Below, in pieces: positions 26,912-35,287 of a stretch of DNA of 64,000 nucleotides. How positions within the stretch are numbered: the stretch's first letter is position 1; each line of letters opens with the position of its first letter. The stretch lies in the NCBI GenBank assembly GCA_029565935.1, contig JAKQNF010000015.1:1-64000 (forward strand). The letters are read 5' to 3'. This stretch comes from Bacillota bacterium (GTDB lineage: Bacteria; Bacillota; DTU025; MWDF01). The position numbers and the translations under genes were made by a program. The notes below the pieces were generated by a model. That model had not been told where the DNA came from, did no database searches, and saw only the letters and a program-made list of their open reading frames with translations.

Positions 26912-27055
26912 GTTGGAATCTCCTTTCTTTCTGGCCATCTTTTCGGTCTCCGGTTGTTTTCTATCTAGCAACACCCCTTCCCGAGTTGATTAGCCTTCAC
27001 GGTAAAGAGCTGGTGTCTAGACGCCTTGATTAGGAAATCTTCTGATTGATGATCG

Positions 27056-28570
27056 TCAGTCGACCTCGAAGTTGGGTACCAGCGATTCGTACAACATCTT
27101 GTACTTCCCGTACGCGACCTTGTAAACTTCCCTGTTATCCGGGTTGGGTTTGTACTCTTTCTTAACAGACACCATATTGCCCACGGCATCCTCGATGCTC
27201 TTGGTCATCCCTATCGATTTGGCCGCCAGCATCGCTGCGCCTAGGCTGCCGCATTCCTCGTTCTGCATCGTATAGATCGGCTTTCCGCTGGCATCCGCCT
27301 TGATCTGGTTCCAGATTGCGCTGCGGGAACCTCCGCCCAAGGACCTTATCTCGGAAGTGCCTATGCCCATCTCGAACAAAGCATCTATGTTCCGGTTGAT
27401 GGCGAACGCGATGGCTTCCATGATAGCCCTTATGAAATAGGGTTTGGTATGGTGGAGGGTGAAGCCGTAGAACACCCCTTTGGCTTTTGCGTTGGATTCG
27501 GGCGCCATGGCGCCCTGAAGGTGCGGCAGCATCACAAGTCCGCTGCAACCTGCAGGTACCGTCTTCGCCTCGTCATCCATTATCTTGTAGGGGTCGATGT
27601 CTGAAAGTGCTGAAGTGACTGATTCGATCTGGCAGAAGTAATCTTTGAACCATCTTAGTACCATTCCGCCCGTAGTAAATGTGTGTGCCATGTAGGTATC
27701 GGGTATCGCGTGGTAATGACAAGGTATCTTCCATTTGGGATTGATAAGGGGCTTTCCCGTCGTAGCGCAGATCGCAAGGGCGGCACCCGTATTCTCCGAC
27801 ACCATGCCGGGCACTATGTTGCCGGCCCCCAATGCTCCGCAAGCCTGGTCGAGCGCCCCTGTGGCCACGATCGTCTCGGACGTAAGCCCTAGCTCTCTCG
27901 CCACTTCCGGAAGCAGCGGCCCGACCATCTCACCCGATTCCCTCAGCTCTGGCAGCTGGCCCTCGTCTACCTTTATGTAGTCGAGCATGTCCTTCCACCA
28001 GACCTTGTTGATTATGTCCCAGTAAGCCGTGGAGCATACGAGCGAGCCTTCGCATACGTACTTTCCCGTCAGCCTGTGAATGAAATAGTCCTCTATGAGA
28101 AGGAACCTTCTAGTCTTTCTGTGCATCTCCGGCATGTTGCGATATAGCCAGAGTATCTTGGATGCGGGCCAGGTAGGGACTATTTCAACCTGACCCGTGG
28201 TGCTGTACGTAAGCTCGTTTCCGAAATGGGCCGCAAGCTCCGCCGCCTCATGCTGCGCGCGGTTGTCAAGCCATACGATCGCGTTCATCAGCGGCTCGCC
28301 CTTCTCGTCCGCCATGATGAGGGTCTCTCCCTGGGCCGATATGCCCAGGCCCTTGACCTTCGACGGCGCTACTTTAGAGGCCGCCATGACTTCAGCTAGC
28401 CCCTTCTTGAAAGCTTCCCAATACGTCTCGACGGGAAGCTCGACTTCAAGGGCGGAAGGGGTGACCAGGGCGTACTCCTGTGTGGATTTCGCCATGGCTT
28501 TGCCTTCGGAATCGAACAGTATGACTTTTATCGCCGTTGTTCCAAGATCGAGAGCGAGAATATAGTCCAT
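27056..28570 (-). CDS. FGGY-family carbohydrate kinase (xylulokinase-like)
   Basis: 504 aa. N-terminal ATPase-fold motif DYILALDLGTTAIKVILFD, a mid TGALDQACGALGAGN, and the C-terminal GGGSRSAIWNQIKADASGKP that defines FGGY kinases. It phosphorylates a ketose or polyol at the expense of ATP. With the FucI-like isomerase in the same operon, an isomerase-kinase pair (ketose to ketose phosphate) is likely. The start at 28570 follows GGGGGTG. The substrate cannot be read from sequence. Confidence 0.9.
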   Translation of the reverse strand: MDYILALDLGTTAIKVILFDSEGKAMAKSTQEYALVTPSALEVELPVETYWEAFKKGLAEVMAASKVAPSKVKGLGISAQGETLIMADEKGEPLMNAIVWLDNRAQHEAAELAAHFGNELTYSTTGQVEIVPTWPASKILWLYRNMPEMHRKTRRFLLIEDYFIHRLTGKYVCEGSLVCSTAYWDIINKVWWKDMLDYIKVDEGQLPELRESGEMVGPLLPEVARELGLTSETIVATGALDQACGALGAGNIVPGMVSENTGAALAICATTGKPLINPKWKIPCHYHAIPDTYMAHTFTTGGMVLRWFKDYFCQIESVTSALSDIDPYKIMDDEAKTVPAGCSGLVMLPHLQGAMAPESNAKAKGVFYGFTLHHTKPYFIRAIMEAIAFAINRNIDALFEMGIGTSEIRSLGGGSRSAIWNQIKADASGKPIYTMQNEECGSLGAAMLAAKSIGMTKSIEDAVGNMVSVKKEYKPNPDNREVYKVAYGKYKMLYESLVPNFEVD

Positions 28571-28610
28571 GAATACACCCCCAGTGGTTAGAGCGGGCAT
28601 ACGTGCCCGA

Positions 28611-28943
28611 TTATGGTGTAGGAGCCAGGCTCCAAGTGATCACTGCGACTTCGGTGCCGATGTTGCTGAGCCTATGGGGCTTGCCTTCCGGGATCACGAT
28701 GATGTCGCCCTCACCGAGCTCGTAGTACTTCCCGTCATCCGGAGTATGCATTATCACTTGTCCCCTGCTCACGAAGAATATCTCCTTTGAGACGGGATGC
28801 CCGGGATCCACGGCACCGGTCTGTCCCGGTAGCAATGTCGACGATCCGAACAGGATCTTGTCAGTTACGGCGTACTCGCGGCATACCTCGGGTCCGTCCA
28901 TGAACAAGCGCGCCGCGTCCTTGCGTACCACCTTGGTATCCAT
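28611..28943 (-). CDS. Small cupin-domain protein
   Basis: 110 aa single cupin: KEIFFVSRGQVIMHTPDDG and ELGEGDIIVIPEGKPHRLSN carry the two cupin motifs, with the second His present. Such small cupins in sugar operons are often epimerases, isomerases or metal-binding accessory proteins. The first motif lacks the full H-x-H-x(3-4)-E set, so metal binding is uncertain. The ATG at 28943 has TGAGGTG upstream. Confidence 0.82.
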   Translation of the reverse strand: MDTKVVRKDAARLFMDGPEVCREYAVTDKILFGSSTLLPGQTGAVDPGHPVSKEIFFVSRGQVIMHTPDDGKYYELGEGDIIVIPEGKPHRLSNIGTEVAVITWSLAPTP

Positions 28944-28952
28944 GCGGTCACC

Positions 28953-29420
28953 TCATTTCCCGAAAAATACTTCGTTGTCGTGCACCATGAGCTCCGCGCC
29001 GGTATCGCCCATGTCCACGACCTCGCCTATGAAGACTACATGATCGCCAATCTCGAAGGCCTTATAGAGCTTGCAGTCCAGATAGGCCGCACAGTCGGCC
29101 AGGATGGGAGCTCCCGTCTTCTTGTAGAGTATCTCGAGGCCTTCGAGCCTATCCTTGCCCTTACCGGTGCCGAAGCCGCACTTCCTGGCTAGTTTGACTT
29201 GGTCAGGCCTTAGCATGTTGACCGAGAAGCACCCGGCTTCGGAGATCATCTCGCTCGTATAGTGTGTCCGGCCTATTGCCACCGATACCAGGAGTGGATT
29301 CGATGAGACCTGGGTGACCCATGCGGCGGTCATCCCGTTCATCTGCTTGTCCGTCTTCGTGCCGATGATGTAATCTCCGTATTTCATCCTCTTCATCGCG
29401 TTTCCAGTGCCGTTCGACAT
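28953..29420 (-). CDS. Flavin reductase-like FMN-binding split-barrel protein
   Basis: 155 aa with the FMN-binding split-barrel pattern: TKTDKQMNGMTAAWVTQVSS, PLLVSVAIG, and HYTSEMISEAGCFSVNML. It resembles flavoredoxin and the flavin reductase domain of flavoprotein monooxygenase partners. It probably reduces flavin or passes electrons from NAD(P)H or ferredoxin to an unknown acceptor. Why it sits in a sugar-acid operon is not obvious. Ribosome binding site AAAGGAGG. Confidence 0.85.
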   Translation of the reverse strand: MSNGTGNAMKRMKYGDYIIGTKTDKQMNGMTAAWVTQVSSNPLLVSVAIGRTHYTSEMISEAGCFSVNMLRPDQVKLARKCGFGTGKGKDRLEGLEILYKKTGAPILADCAAYLDCKLYKAFEIGDHVVFIGEVVDMGDTGAELMVHDNEVFFGK

Positions 29421-29462
29421 GTCCGGTCCTCCTTTGGGTAAGAATTGGAACCCTTTGCTCTT

Positions 29463-30350
29463 CTACAGAAGACCAGCGAACTTCAAGGCCTCCGCTATGG
29501 ATTCCGATTCCGCCTTCTCGACGGGCAATATCGGCATGCGAGGAGTGCTGCTGGAGCGCCCCAGTAGCCTTACGGCCTCCTTCACGGGTGCAGGGAAGTT
29601 CACCGAAGCGCCTATGGCCCTGCCTATGGGAAGCAGCTTGAAGTATACTTCACGCGCTTCTTCGTACTTGCCGGCCTGAACGAGCGCGAGCTGCTCTACG
29701 AGCATCTTGGGAGCTATGTTGCCGAGCGCCAGTATGACGGCCTTGACTCCGAGGCAGAAGCACTGGAAGCTCAAGTCGTCACAGCCCGAGAAGATGGTGA
29801 GCCTGTCTGCGAACAACCTTACGAGCTCGGAGAAGTAGCTGAAGTTCCCGCTCGATTCCTTAATGCCGACTATGTTGTCGAGCTTGATGAGCCTTTCGAT
29901 TGTGTCATAGTCGACTTCCACCCCCGTATGGGCGGGGAGGTTGTAGATGATGACCGGTATGCCGACTTCGGATATGGCCTTATAGTGCAAGTAGAGGCCC
30001 TCTTTATTGGGTATTGCGTTGAAAGGCGTGATTACCAGGGCTGCGTCCGCTCCTGCTTCCATTGCGTCTTTCGTAAGTTCCAAAGCGACGTTCGTAGTGG
30101 GTGCACCTGTTCCGGCTATGATCTTGCCCTTCCCATTCATCGCTTCCCTTGTTGCCTTGATGACAGCGACCCGCTCCTCGCGGGTAAGGTTTACTGCCTC
30201 TCCCGTCGAGCCGTTGCACACTATTCCTGCGCAGCCTTCCTTCATCAGGAATTCCACGTTCTTCTTGATGCCTTCGATGTCAAGGGCCCCATTGGCCATG
30301 AAGGATACTGTCATCGCCGGGAAAATGCCTTCGAACTTTACTTTCTTCAT
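29463..30350 (-). CDS. DapA/NAL-family aldolase (2-keto-3-deoxy acid aldolase-like)
   Basis: 295 aa (beta/alpha)8 Schiff-base aldolase. Visible: GSTGEAVNLT (substrate carboxylate site), the catalytic Tyr in IIYNLPAHTGVEV, and the Schiff-base Lys in GIKESSGN. In this context it is more likely a 2-keto-3-deoxy sugar acid aldolase or N-acetylneuraminate lyase-like enzyme than dihydrodipicolinate synthase. The start at 30350 has GGGAGG 7 nt upstream; the ORF could extend 5 codons further. Confidence 0.9.
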   Translation of the reverse strand: MKKVKFEGIFPAMTVSFMANGALDIEGIKKNVEFLMKEGCAGIVCNGSTGEAVNLTREERVAVIKATREAMNGKGKIIAGTGAPTTNVALELTKDAMEAGADAALVITPFNAIPNKEGLYLHYKAISEVGIPVIIYNLPAHTGVEVDYDTIERLIKLDNIVGIKESSGNFSYFSELVRLFADRLTIFSGCDDLSFQCFCLGVKAVILALGNIAPKMLVEQLALVQAGKYEEAREVYFKLLPIGRAIGASVNFPAPVKEAVRLLGRSSSTPRMPILPVEKAESESIAEALKFAGLL

Positions 30351-30415
30351 CTTATTGCCTCCCATATAGCGGTTCTTCTGTATTTGCCTCGACTAGTGAT
30401 GCGCTTCTATCCTAT

Positions 30416-31090
30416 CTATTTCTCCAAGTACCTCAGGGCGGCGTCCAGCTGGTCGCTGTAGCTTCCGTCCGGTACGAAATTCCTGGTGAAGAAGGCTCCA
30501 CCGATGGTGAATCCCCATGGGTTGAGGTCCTTTATTATGTCGAGCCTTGCGAATGAGTTGATGCTTCCTGCGATGATGACCGGCGCGTCGACCGCGCTTA
30601 TGAACCTCTTGGAGAGGCTGACCGGCTCTTCAGAATCATGTCTGTAAGCCAGAAGGTCGAAACCGTCCACTCCGTCGGTCAAAAGCTCCTTAGCTTCGGC
30701 GATTATCTCGTCGCCAGAACCCGAGAGCACGCTGGGGCTGCCGCTGACCTTCCCGCAGAAGGGCAGGTACTTGCATCCGCCGTCCTTGAGGATCTTCATG
30801 ACTGACGGGTAATATATCGTGCCAGTGAGGTAATCGAAGCCGCAGGCTACGGAAAGGTCCGCCGCCTTCTTGCATTCGTCTTCCGTGTAAGTAACGACTT
30901 CCATGAAAGTGGTCTTGCCGGCAGCTTTCATCTCCGCCACCAGGTCCTTCATCTGCTCATACGGCAGGCCGACGTCCTTAAATCCCCAGTTAAGCGCTCC
31001 TTTTACATCCTTTGCCTCGTTGAAGTAGGCGAGTGCGTCCTTTACCGTGCGGTCGTTGTGTGTCAACATCGTGATAAGTCTAGGGGCCAA
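30416..31090 (-). CDS. TIM-barrel protein of unknown function
   Basis: 224 aa, (beta/alpha)8-like with a late AGSINSFARLDIIKD phosphate-binding type loop and GFTIGGAFF, reminiscent of epimerase and HisA/ThiG-type barrels. Mid-region CGFDYLTGTIYYPSV and LPFCGKVSGSPSVLSGSGDE are distinctive. I cannot name the family. The start is uncertain: a TTG at 31090 is 9 nt downstream of AAGGAG, while a TTG at 31099 directly abuts it. It lies between the DeoR regulator and the DapA-like aldolase in the sugar-acid operon, so it likely handles a phosphorylated sugar. Confidence 0.65.
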   Translation of the reverse strand: MAPRLITMLTHNDRTVKDALAYFNEAKDVKGALNWGFKDVGLPYEQMKDLVAEMKAAGKTTFMEVVTYTEDECKKAADLSVACGFDYLTGTIYYPSVMKILKDGGCKYLPFCGKVSGSPSVLSGSGDEIIAEAKELLTDGVDGFDLLAYRHDSEEPVSLSKRFISAVDAPVIIAGSINSFARLDIIKDLNPWGFTIGGAFFTRNFVPDGSYSDQLDAALRYLEK

Positions 31091-31138
31091 TACTAACAAC
31101 TCCTTAGGCGCTATGCGCAGTGATATGTAGATTGCGTA

Positions 31139-31945
31139 CTAATGCGTCTGCTCTTGCGTCTTGGCGATGATGACATTCATGCCCTGGCTTCTCAGCAGAT
31201 TGAGCAGCTTCTCGTCTATCCCGTCGTCAACGATTAGTTTGCTGACGGCGCCCAATGCACACACCCCTATGGGTGCCACTCTTTCGATCTTCGTATGATC
31301 CGCAAGCACGATGATCTCCTTGGCGGTCTCTATCATGGCCTTTTTGACCTCTACTTCGTCCATGTTGAAGTCAGTGATCCCACGATCGGACGATAAGCCG
31401 CCTATGCCTATGAATGCCTTGTCCGCGTTGAAGCTTCCTAAAAGATCCCTCGTCATCCCTCCGATGAGCGAAAGCTCCGCGTTCCTGAGGGTACCTCCAA
31501 GCAATACGGTCCTGATCTTAGGATTCTTCGCCAGCTCGAGCACGTTGGGTATCCAGTTTGTGAGCACTGTAATCTGATTCATCTGCGATAGGGAATGAAC
31601 GAATGAAAGCAGCGTTGAGCCTACGTCGACTATTATTACGTCTCCTTCCTTCACTAGTTCGCAGGCCTTCTTCGCAATAGCTTCTTTTTCTCCTTGGCTT
31701 TCCTTGATCCTTACGTGGTACGAAGGTTCGTACTCTTTGGTCCTTACTTGCTCAGCCCCACCATGGGTACGGTGGAGCCTTCCTTCTGCCTCCAGCTTTA
31801 GGAGATCCCTTCTTATGGTCATGCTGGAGACTTTGAACATGACCCTCAGCTCTTCGACGCTGAGAGATTTTCGTTCTTTCAGTAGTTCAGATATGTATTG
31901 CCTACGCCTTGGAGTCGAGAACGATTCGTTGTTGCCGTCAAGCAT
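31139..31945 (-). CDS. DeoR-family transcriptional regulator 1
   Basis: 268 aa. N-terminal winged helix-turn-helix (LSVEELRVMFKVSSMTIRRD) with the HRTHGGA wing that typifies DeoR/GlpR, then a DeoRC sugar-phosphate sensor domain with DVGSTLL. It first-genes the about 15-kb sugar-acid operon and probably represses it until a phosphorylated sugar is present. ATG 31945 follows GAGGGGGAG. It is a paralogue of the regulator at 32372-33142. Confidence 0.93.
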   Translation of the reverse strand: MLDGNNESFSTPRRRQYISELLKERKSLSVEELRVMFKVSSMTIRRDLLKLEAEGRLHRTHGGAEQVRTKEYEPSYHVRIKESQGEKEAIAKKACELVKEGDVIIVDVGSTLLSFVHSLSQMNQITVLTNWIPNVLELAKNPKIRTVLLGGTLRNAELSLIGGMTRDLLGSFNADKAFIGIGGLSSDRGITDFNMDEVEVKKAMIETAKEIIVLADHTKIERVAPIGVCALGAVSKLIVDDGIDEKLLNLLRSQGMNVIIAKTQEQTH

Positions 31946-32321
31946 TCCGCTCCCCCTCACAATTAAGTAAGTGCAGTTGTTCTAATTTGTTCGATTTATA
32001 TGTTTTGTGTTCGTTTTCATTCTACTATGTTTTGTTCGTATTTACCATGAAAAAATGGTGAAAACACGTTGAATCTCATATGAATTAACCAATATGCCTG
32101 TTACATGAGCCAATATTTCATCATATTGACCCTGTGCGCGAAAGTGTGTTGTTTAAGTTGAGTTTGGTTGATGATTAAAAGTAGCCTTTTCAAACAATAT
32201 AACACACTATTCAGCTAATAACGCACATTGATTTACATTCATTATGTGCTTAATTGTTCGTATCTAGTGAATAACTCGCGAATTGAGCAAGATCAAAGCT
32301 ATGTTGGGCCAAAACGGCATG
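31946..32321. other. Regulatory intergenic region with repeated GTTCG boxes
   Basis: About 375 bp, very AT-rich, upstream of DeoR gene 1. GTTCG occurs four times in the same orientation: 31989-31993, 32009-32013, 32034-32038 and 32256-32260, three of them inside TTTGTTCG or GTGTTCG contexts. Spacings between the first three are 20 and 25 nt, near two helical turns. There is also a distant inverted repeat, AGTGTGTT at 32143-32150 and AACACACT at 32201-32208. These are candidate DeoR operators. Confidence 0.5.
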
Positions 32322-32345
32322 AAAAAACACCGGGAATACCCGGTG
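32322..32345 (-). terminator. Rho-independent terminator of DeoR gene 2
   Basis: On the minus strand a 7-bp CACCGGG/CCCGGTG stem with loop TATT is followed by TTTTTT. It lies 27 nt after the stop of the 32372-33142 gene. This makes that regulator a single-gene transcript, separate from the operon of DeoR 1. Confidence 0.9.
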
Positions 32346-32371
32346 CCGGTCCTCGTTATTCGATTTTCGGC

Positions 32372-33142
32372 CTATTCCGCTACGATGACTTCTATCCCCG
32401 CGCTCCTGAGAATGTCGATCTTCGCAGAATCTGCCTTGCTGTCAGTTATGATCGTGTCAATCGCACTTATAGGAATTACCCTTACAGGCGCAACCCTGCC
32501 CAACTTGGTATGGTCCACAACCAGTACCTTCTTGCTCGCCGAATCTATGGCGATCTTCTTTACTTCTACTTCATCTAGATTGTAGTCGGTGACTCCCTTT
32601 TCGATGGATACGCCTCCTATGCTGATGAAGCATATGGAAACGTTGAAATCCCTCAGCACCCTCTTGGGTATCATGCCGACAAGGGACAGCTCCGAGTTCC
32701 TAAGTACGCCCCCGGGCACAATCGTCCTGATGTTGGGCTGCTTGGCGAGCTCCATTACATGGGGCAGCCAATAGGTTATGACGGTGACGTCCTTCTTGTT
32801 GCCAAGATGCCTGCTGATGTCGAGAAGGGTCGTACCCACGTCGAGGAATACCACGTCCCCGTCCTTTATGAGGGCGGCCGCTTGCCTGCATATTGCACTC
32901 TTCTCTTCAGTGTTCTCCCTGAGCCTAATAATGTAGGACGGTTCATATTCCTCTGTATGTACCGGTTCCGCCCACCCGTGCGACCTTTTCAACCTGCCTT
33001 CCAGCTCCAGGCTGCTGAGGTCCCTGCGGACCGTCATGGCAGATACGCTCAGCATATCACCCAGTTCCTTCACGGAAATAGGGTTGCCGTTCTTGAGCAT
33101 GTCAATAATCTGCCTTTTCCTTTGCAACGATGACATTGCCAT
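32372..33142 (-). CDS. DeoR-family transcriptional regulator 2
   Basis: 256 aa. It has the DeoR helix-turn-helix SVKELGDMLSVSAMTVRRDL, the KRSHGWAEPVHTEEYEPSY wing region, and a DeoRC domain (VVFLDVGTTLLDISRHLG). Strongly similar in layout to DeoR 1, including the shared EYEPSY block, so the pair arose by duplication. It is monocistronic. GAGG lies 9 nt before the ATG. It may control the adjacent SAF/UxaA pair and the neighbouring sugar operon. Confidence 0.93.
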   Translation of the reverse strand: MAMSSLQRKRQIIDMLKNGNPISVKELGDMLSVSAMTVRRDLSSLELEGRLKRSHGWAEPVHTEEYEPSYIIRLRENTEEKSAICRQAAALIKDGDVVFLDVGTTLLDISRHLGNKKDVTVITYWLPHVMELAKQPNIRTIVPGGVLRNSELSLVGMIPKRVLRDFNVSICFISIGGVSIEKGVTDYNLDEVEVKKIAIDSASKKVLVVDHTKLGRVAPVRVIPISAIDTIITDSKADSAKIDILRSAGIEVIVAE

Positions 33143-33239
33143 AAATCAAACCTCATCTGACTATATCATTGCCATCATCGTAGATTATCGCTTGAAGAAA
33201 ACGGGTTCGGTGATGACACATCATGAAACAAGTATAAAC

Positions 33240-33308
33240 TATCAAACTTCTGTTTGATACGGAACTATGTCTTTGAGGAGACAATATTGGTCTATATGGC
33301 AATATTGT
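33240..33308. promoter_or_regulatory. Palindromic operator candidates upstream of DeoR 2
   Basis: Two elements in the 245-bp gap between the DeoR 2 start and the SAF-domain gene: TATCAAAC-TTCT-GTTTGATA, a perfect 8-bp inverted repeat (33240-33259), and two self-palindromic CAATATTG boxes, extended to ACAATATTG...CAATATTGT, at 33281-33289 and 33300-33308. Symmetry and position upstream of a regulator gene suggest autoregulation. Confidence 0.45.
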
Positions 33309-33388
33309 ATCATTATTCCATATGTCCTGCTCACATATCGTGACACATGTACTTATCGCATCAACTGCAGGATTAGATGACGTGTAAG

Positions 33389-33679
33389 CTATTCTTCATG
33401 GCACCTTGCGCTTTTTACATTGTGTACATGGACATGCTCCCCGGCCGCTATATTGGCGGTAGCGAGGCCTATACATTCACCATAACGTATGATTTTGCCA
33501 TCCAGGACGATAGGACTCAACGCGAACTTGTGACCGAATGGTATGTCGTTTTTCAACCTTATCGTCTTTTCGTGGAATTGGGCCGACGCACACGATACTA
33601 ACTGGTCTGCATTTAGGTCCTTGATCGCTATGCCGACATTGTCTTCTATGTTGTGTACGATGTATGCCTTGTCCAGCAA
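33389..33679 (-). CDS. SAF-domain small subunit of UxaA-type dehydratase, pair 1
   Basis: 96 aa, a complete SAF domain: it opens with an I-x-x-x-D-N-V type strand and contains IPFGHKFAL and IKYGECIGLATANIAAGEHVHVHN-like segments (the sequence is split here as RYGECIGLAT and AAGEHVHVHN) that match the N-terminal part of altronate dehydratase UxaA. In this locus the enzyme is split into two genes, as in (R)-sulfolactate sulfo-lyase SuyA/SuyB. The reaction is loss of water or a leaving group from a 2-hydroxy acid. Follows its large subunit by 13 nt. Confidence 0.85.
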   Translation of the reverse strand: MLDKAYIVHNIEDNVGIAIKDLNADQLVSCASAQFHEKTIRLKNDIPFGHKFALSPIVLDGKIIRYGECIGLATANIAAGEHVHVHNVKSARCHEE

Positions 33680-33692
33680 GTTGCTTCCCTCC

Positions 33693-34871
33693 CTAGATGG
33701 TAGGTAGAATCCTGTCTATCGCGAAGTCGTTCTGCCCCAATATCTCAGCTTTTGTCCTTCTGCCGGAAGCCACTTTGACCAGAAGTCCATAGATCCTCTC
33801 TCCGACCATCCCGGTTGTCTCCGCACCCTCGATGATCGTTCCGGCGTTTATGTCTATGCAGTCCTTCATGTTCAAGTACGCCCTTGTGTTGCTGGATATC
33901 TTGATCACCGGGGCTATCGCGCAGCCTGCCGGCGTACCTCTCCCCGTCGAGAACAGGATTATCTGCGCGCCGCCGGCGACCATGCCGCTGATGGAGCGTA
34001 TGTCATCTCCAGTAGTGTCCATGATGCTAAGGCCAGCGCACCGCACGCTCTCGGCATAGTCGTAGACGTGGTTTACCGCGCTAGTTCCTCCTTTGTGTAT
34101 GCATCCGAGCGACTTCTCCTCGATAGTCGTAAGCCCTCCCGACATGTTTCCAGGCGAAGGCTGCGCCCCGCGTATGTCCTCCCCCGCGCTTTTTGCCAAG
34201 TCCTCGACGGCCTTTACTATCCTTAGTGTCTCAGAGCCGACCTCAACGTCCGCGCCGCGCCTTGCGAGCACGTGCTCGGCCCCTATGAACTCCGGCGTCT
34301 CCGACAGTATGGCCCTTCCGCCCTTGCCGACGATCAGATCCACAGCTTTGCCCATGGCGGGGTTAGCAGATACCCCCGACATCGCATCCGAGCCTCCGCA
34401 CTCGGTCCCGATGATCAGCCTGTCTACCGAGATCGGAATCCTTTCTGATTTCGATGCTTCTTCTACCAGGGACCTTAGCACCTGCCTGCCCTTTTTGATC
34501 GTATTCCTGACCCCGTGTTCGTCCTGCATAACCAGGACTTCCACTCTCTTGCCCGTTTTCCTTATCTCGTCCGCAAGCTCGTACGGAATCACTTGCTCGC
34601 ATCCGAGCCCTACCACCAGCACCGAGTGTACATTGGGATTCGTGCCCATCCCAATCATCGTCCTGAGTGTGCGATGATAGTCCTTGCCTATGTGCCCGCA
34701 GCCGTGCTCGTTGTAGAGCGCCACGGCGCCCTTGATGCCCTGAGCAATCCTCCTGGATGTGTGCGACGAGCATATCACGCTCGGCAGCACAAGGACGTGG
34801 TTCCTCACGCCGACCGTACCATCCGCTCTCGGGTACCCCATGAACTCCTCTTCGATCCTCATCCTTCCCAT
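33693..34871 (-). CDS. UxaA-type dehydratase large subunit (altronate/galactarate or sulfolactate-lyase type), pair 1
   Basis: 392 aa with the family motifs GYPRADGTVGVRNHVLVLPS, GCGHIGKD, GTECGGSDAMSG, EEKSLGCIHKGG and FSTGRGTPAGCAIAPVIKIS. Cys residues in these blocks are likely Fe-S or metal ligands. It acts on a hydroxy acid with the SAF subunit encoded immediately downstream. GGAGG precedes the ATG at 34871. With the neighbouring aldolases the probable path is sugar acid to 2-keto-3-deoxy acid to pyruvate plus an aldehyde; sulfolactate cleavage is the alternative. Confidence 0.88.
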   Translation of the reverse strand: MGRMRIEEEFMGYPRADGTVGVRNHVLVLPSVICSSHTSRRIAQGIKGAVALYNEHGCGHIGKDYHRTLRTMIGMGTNPNVHSVLVVGLGCEQVIPYELADEIRKTGKRVEVLVMQDEHGVRNTIKKGRQVLRSLVEEASKSERIPISVDRLIIGTECGGSDAMSGVSANPAMGKAVDLIVGKGGRAILSETPEFIGAEHVLARRGADVEVGSETLRIVKAVEDLAKSAGEDIRGAQPSPGNMSGGLTTIEEKSLGCIHKGGTSAVNHVYDYAESVRCAGLSIMDTTGDDIRSISGMVAGGAQIILFSTGRGTPAGCAIAPVIKISSNTRAYLNMKDCIDINAGTIIEGAETTGMVGERIYGLLVKVASGRRTKAEILGQNDFAIDRILPTI

Positions 34872-35287
34872 TTATACCTCCGGGTGGTTTACATAATTCG
34901 GTCCTTTTCCGCTCATCTGTTCTTCGACACCGGGTCCTCGATAAGAATAAGCGCATAAGGATATATGAGTCTATTAGGCTTTCCGTAGATTATAACAGAT
35001 GACAGCGGCCTTGCAACCAAGCTTCAATACCAATACCGGCTTACCCATGCCTTATATTGACGGCATCTAGCAGGTCCGCAGCCTTGGCAGTCAATCCACG
35101 CTGCATCGGTCCCTTCTTTAGTTAGCAGAATGTTCACATCCATGAAACGCATCCGTAACATCAGGGCATTAACCTGGACTTGAAATCAATTGCAGGGTCT
35201 TCTTTGAAGGGGATGGGAAATGGGCACGGATGATTTACGCGGACCAATTCACGGAATGAATATATGAAAAGAAAAGGAGCGGATAAT
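34872..35287. other. Intergenic region between divergent genes
   Basis: About 415 bp between the leftward UxaA gene and the rightward secreted-protein gene, moderately AT-rich. It must hold promoters for both. I see no clear -35/-10 pair, palindrome or terminator, and no credible ORF. Confidence 0.5.

Noticed and set aside
32228-32578. Two rightward ORFs of 100-116 aa between the DeoR genes
   Set aside because: They are antisense to DeoR gene 2 and run through its terminator.
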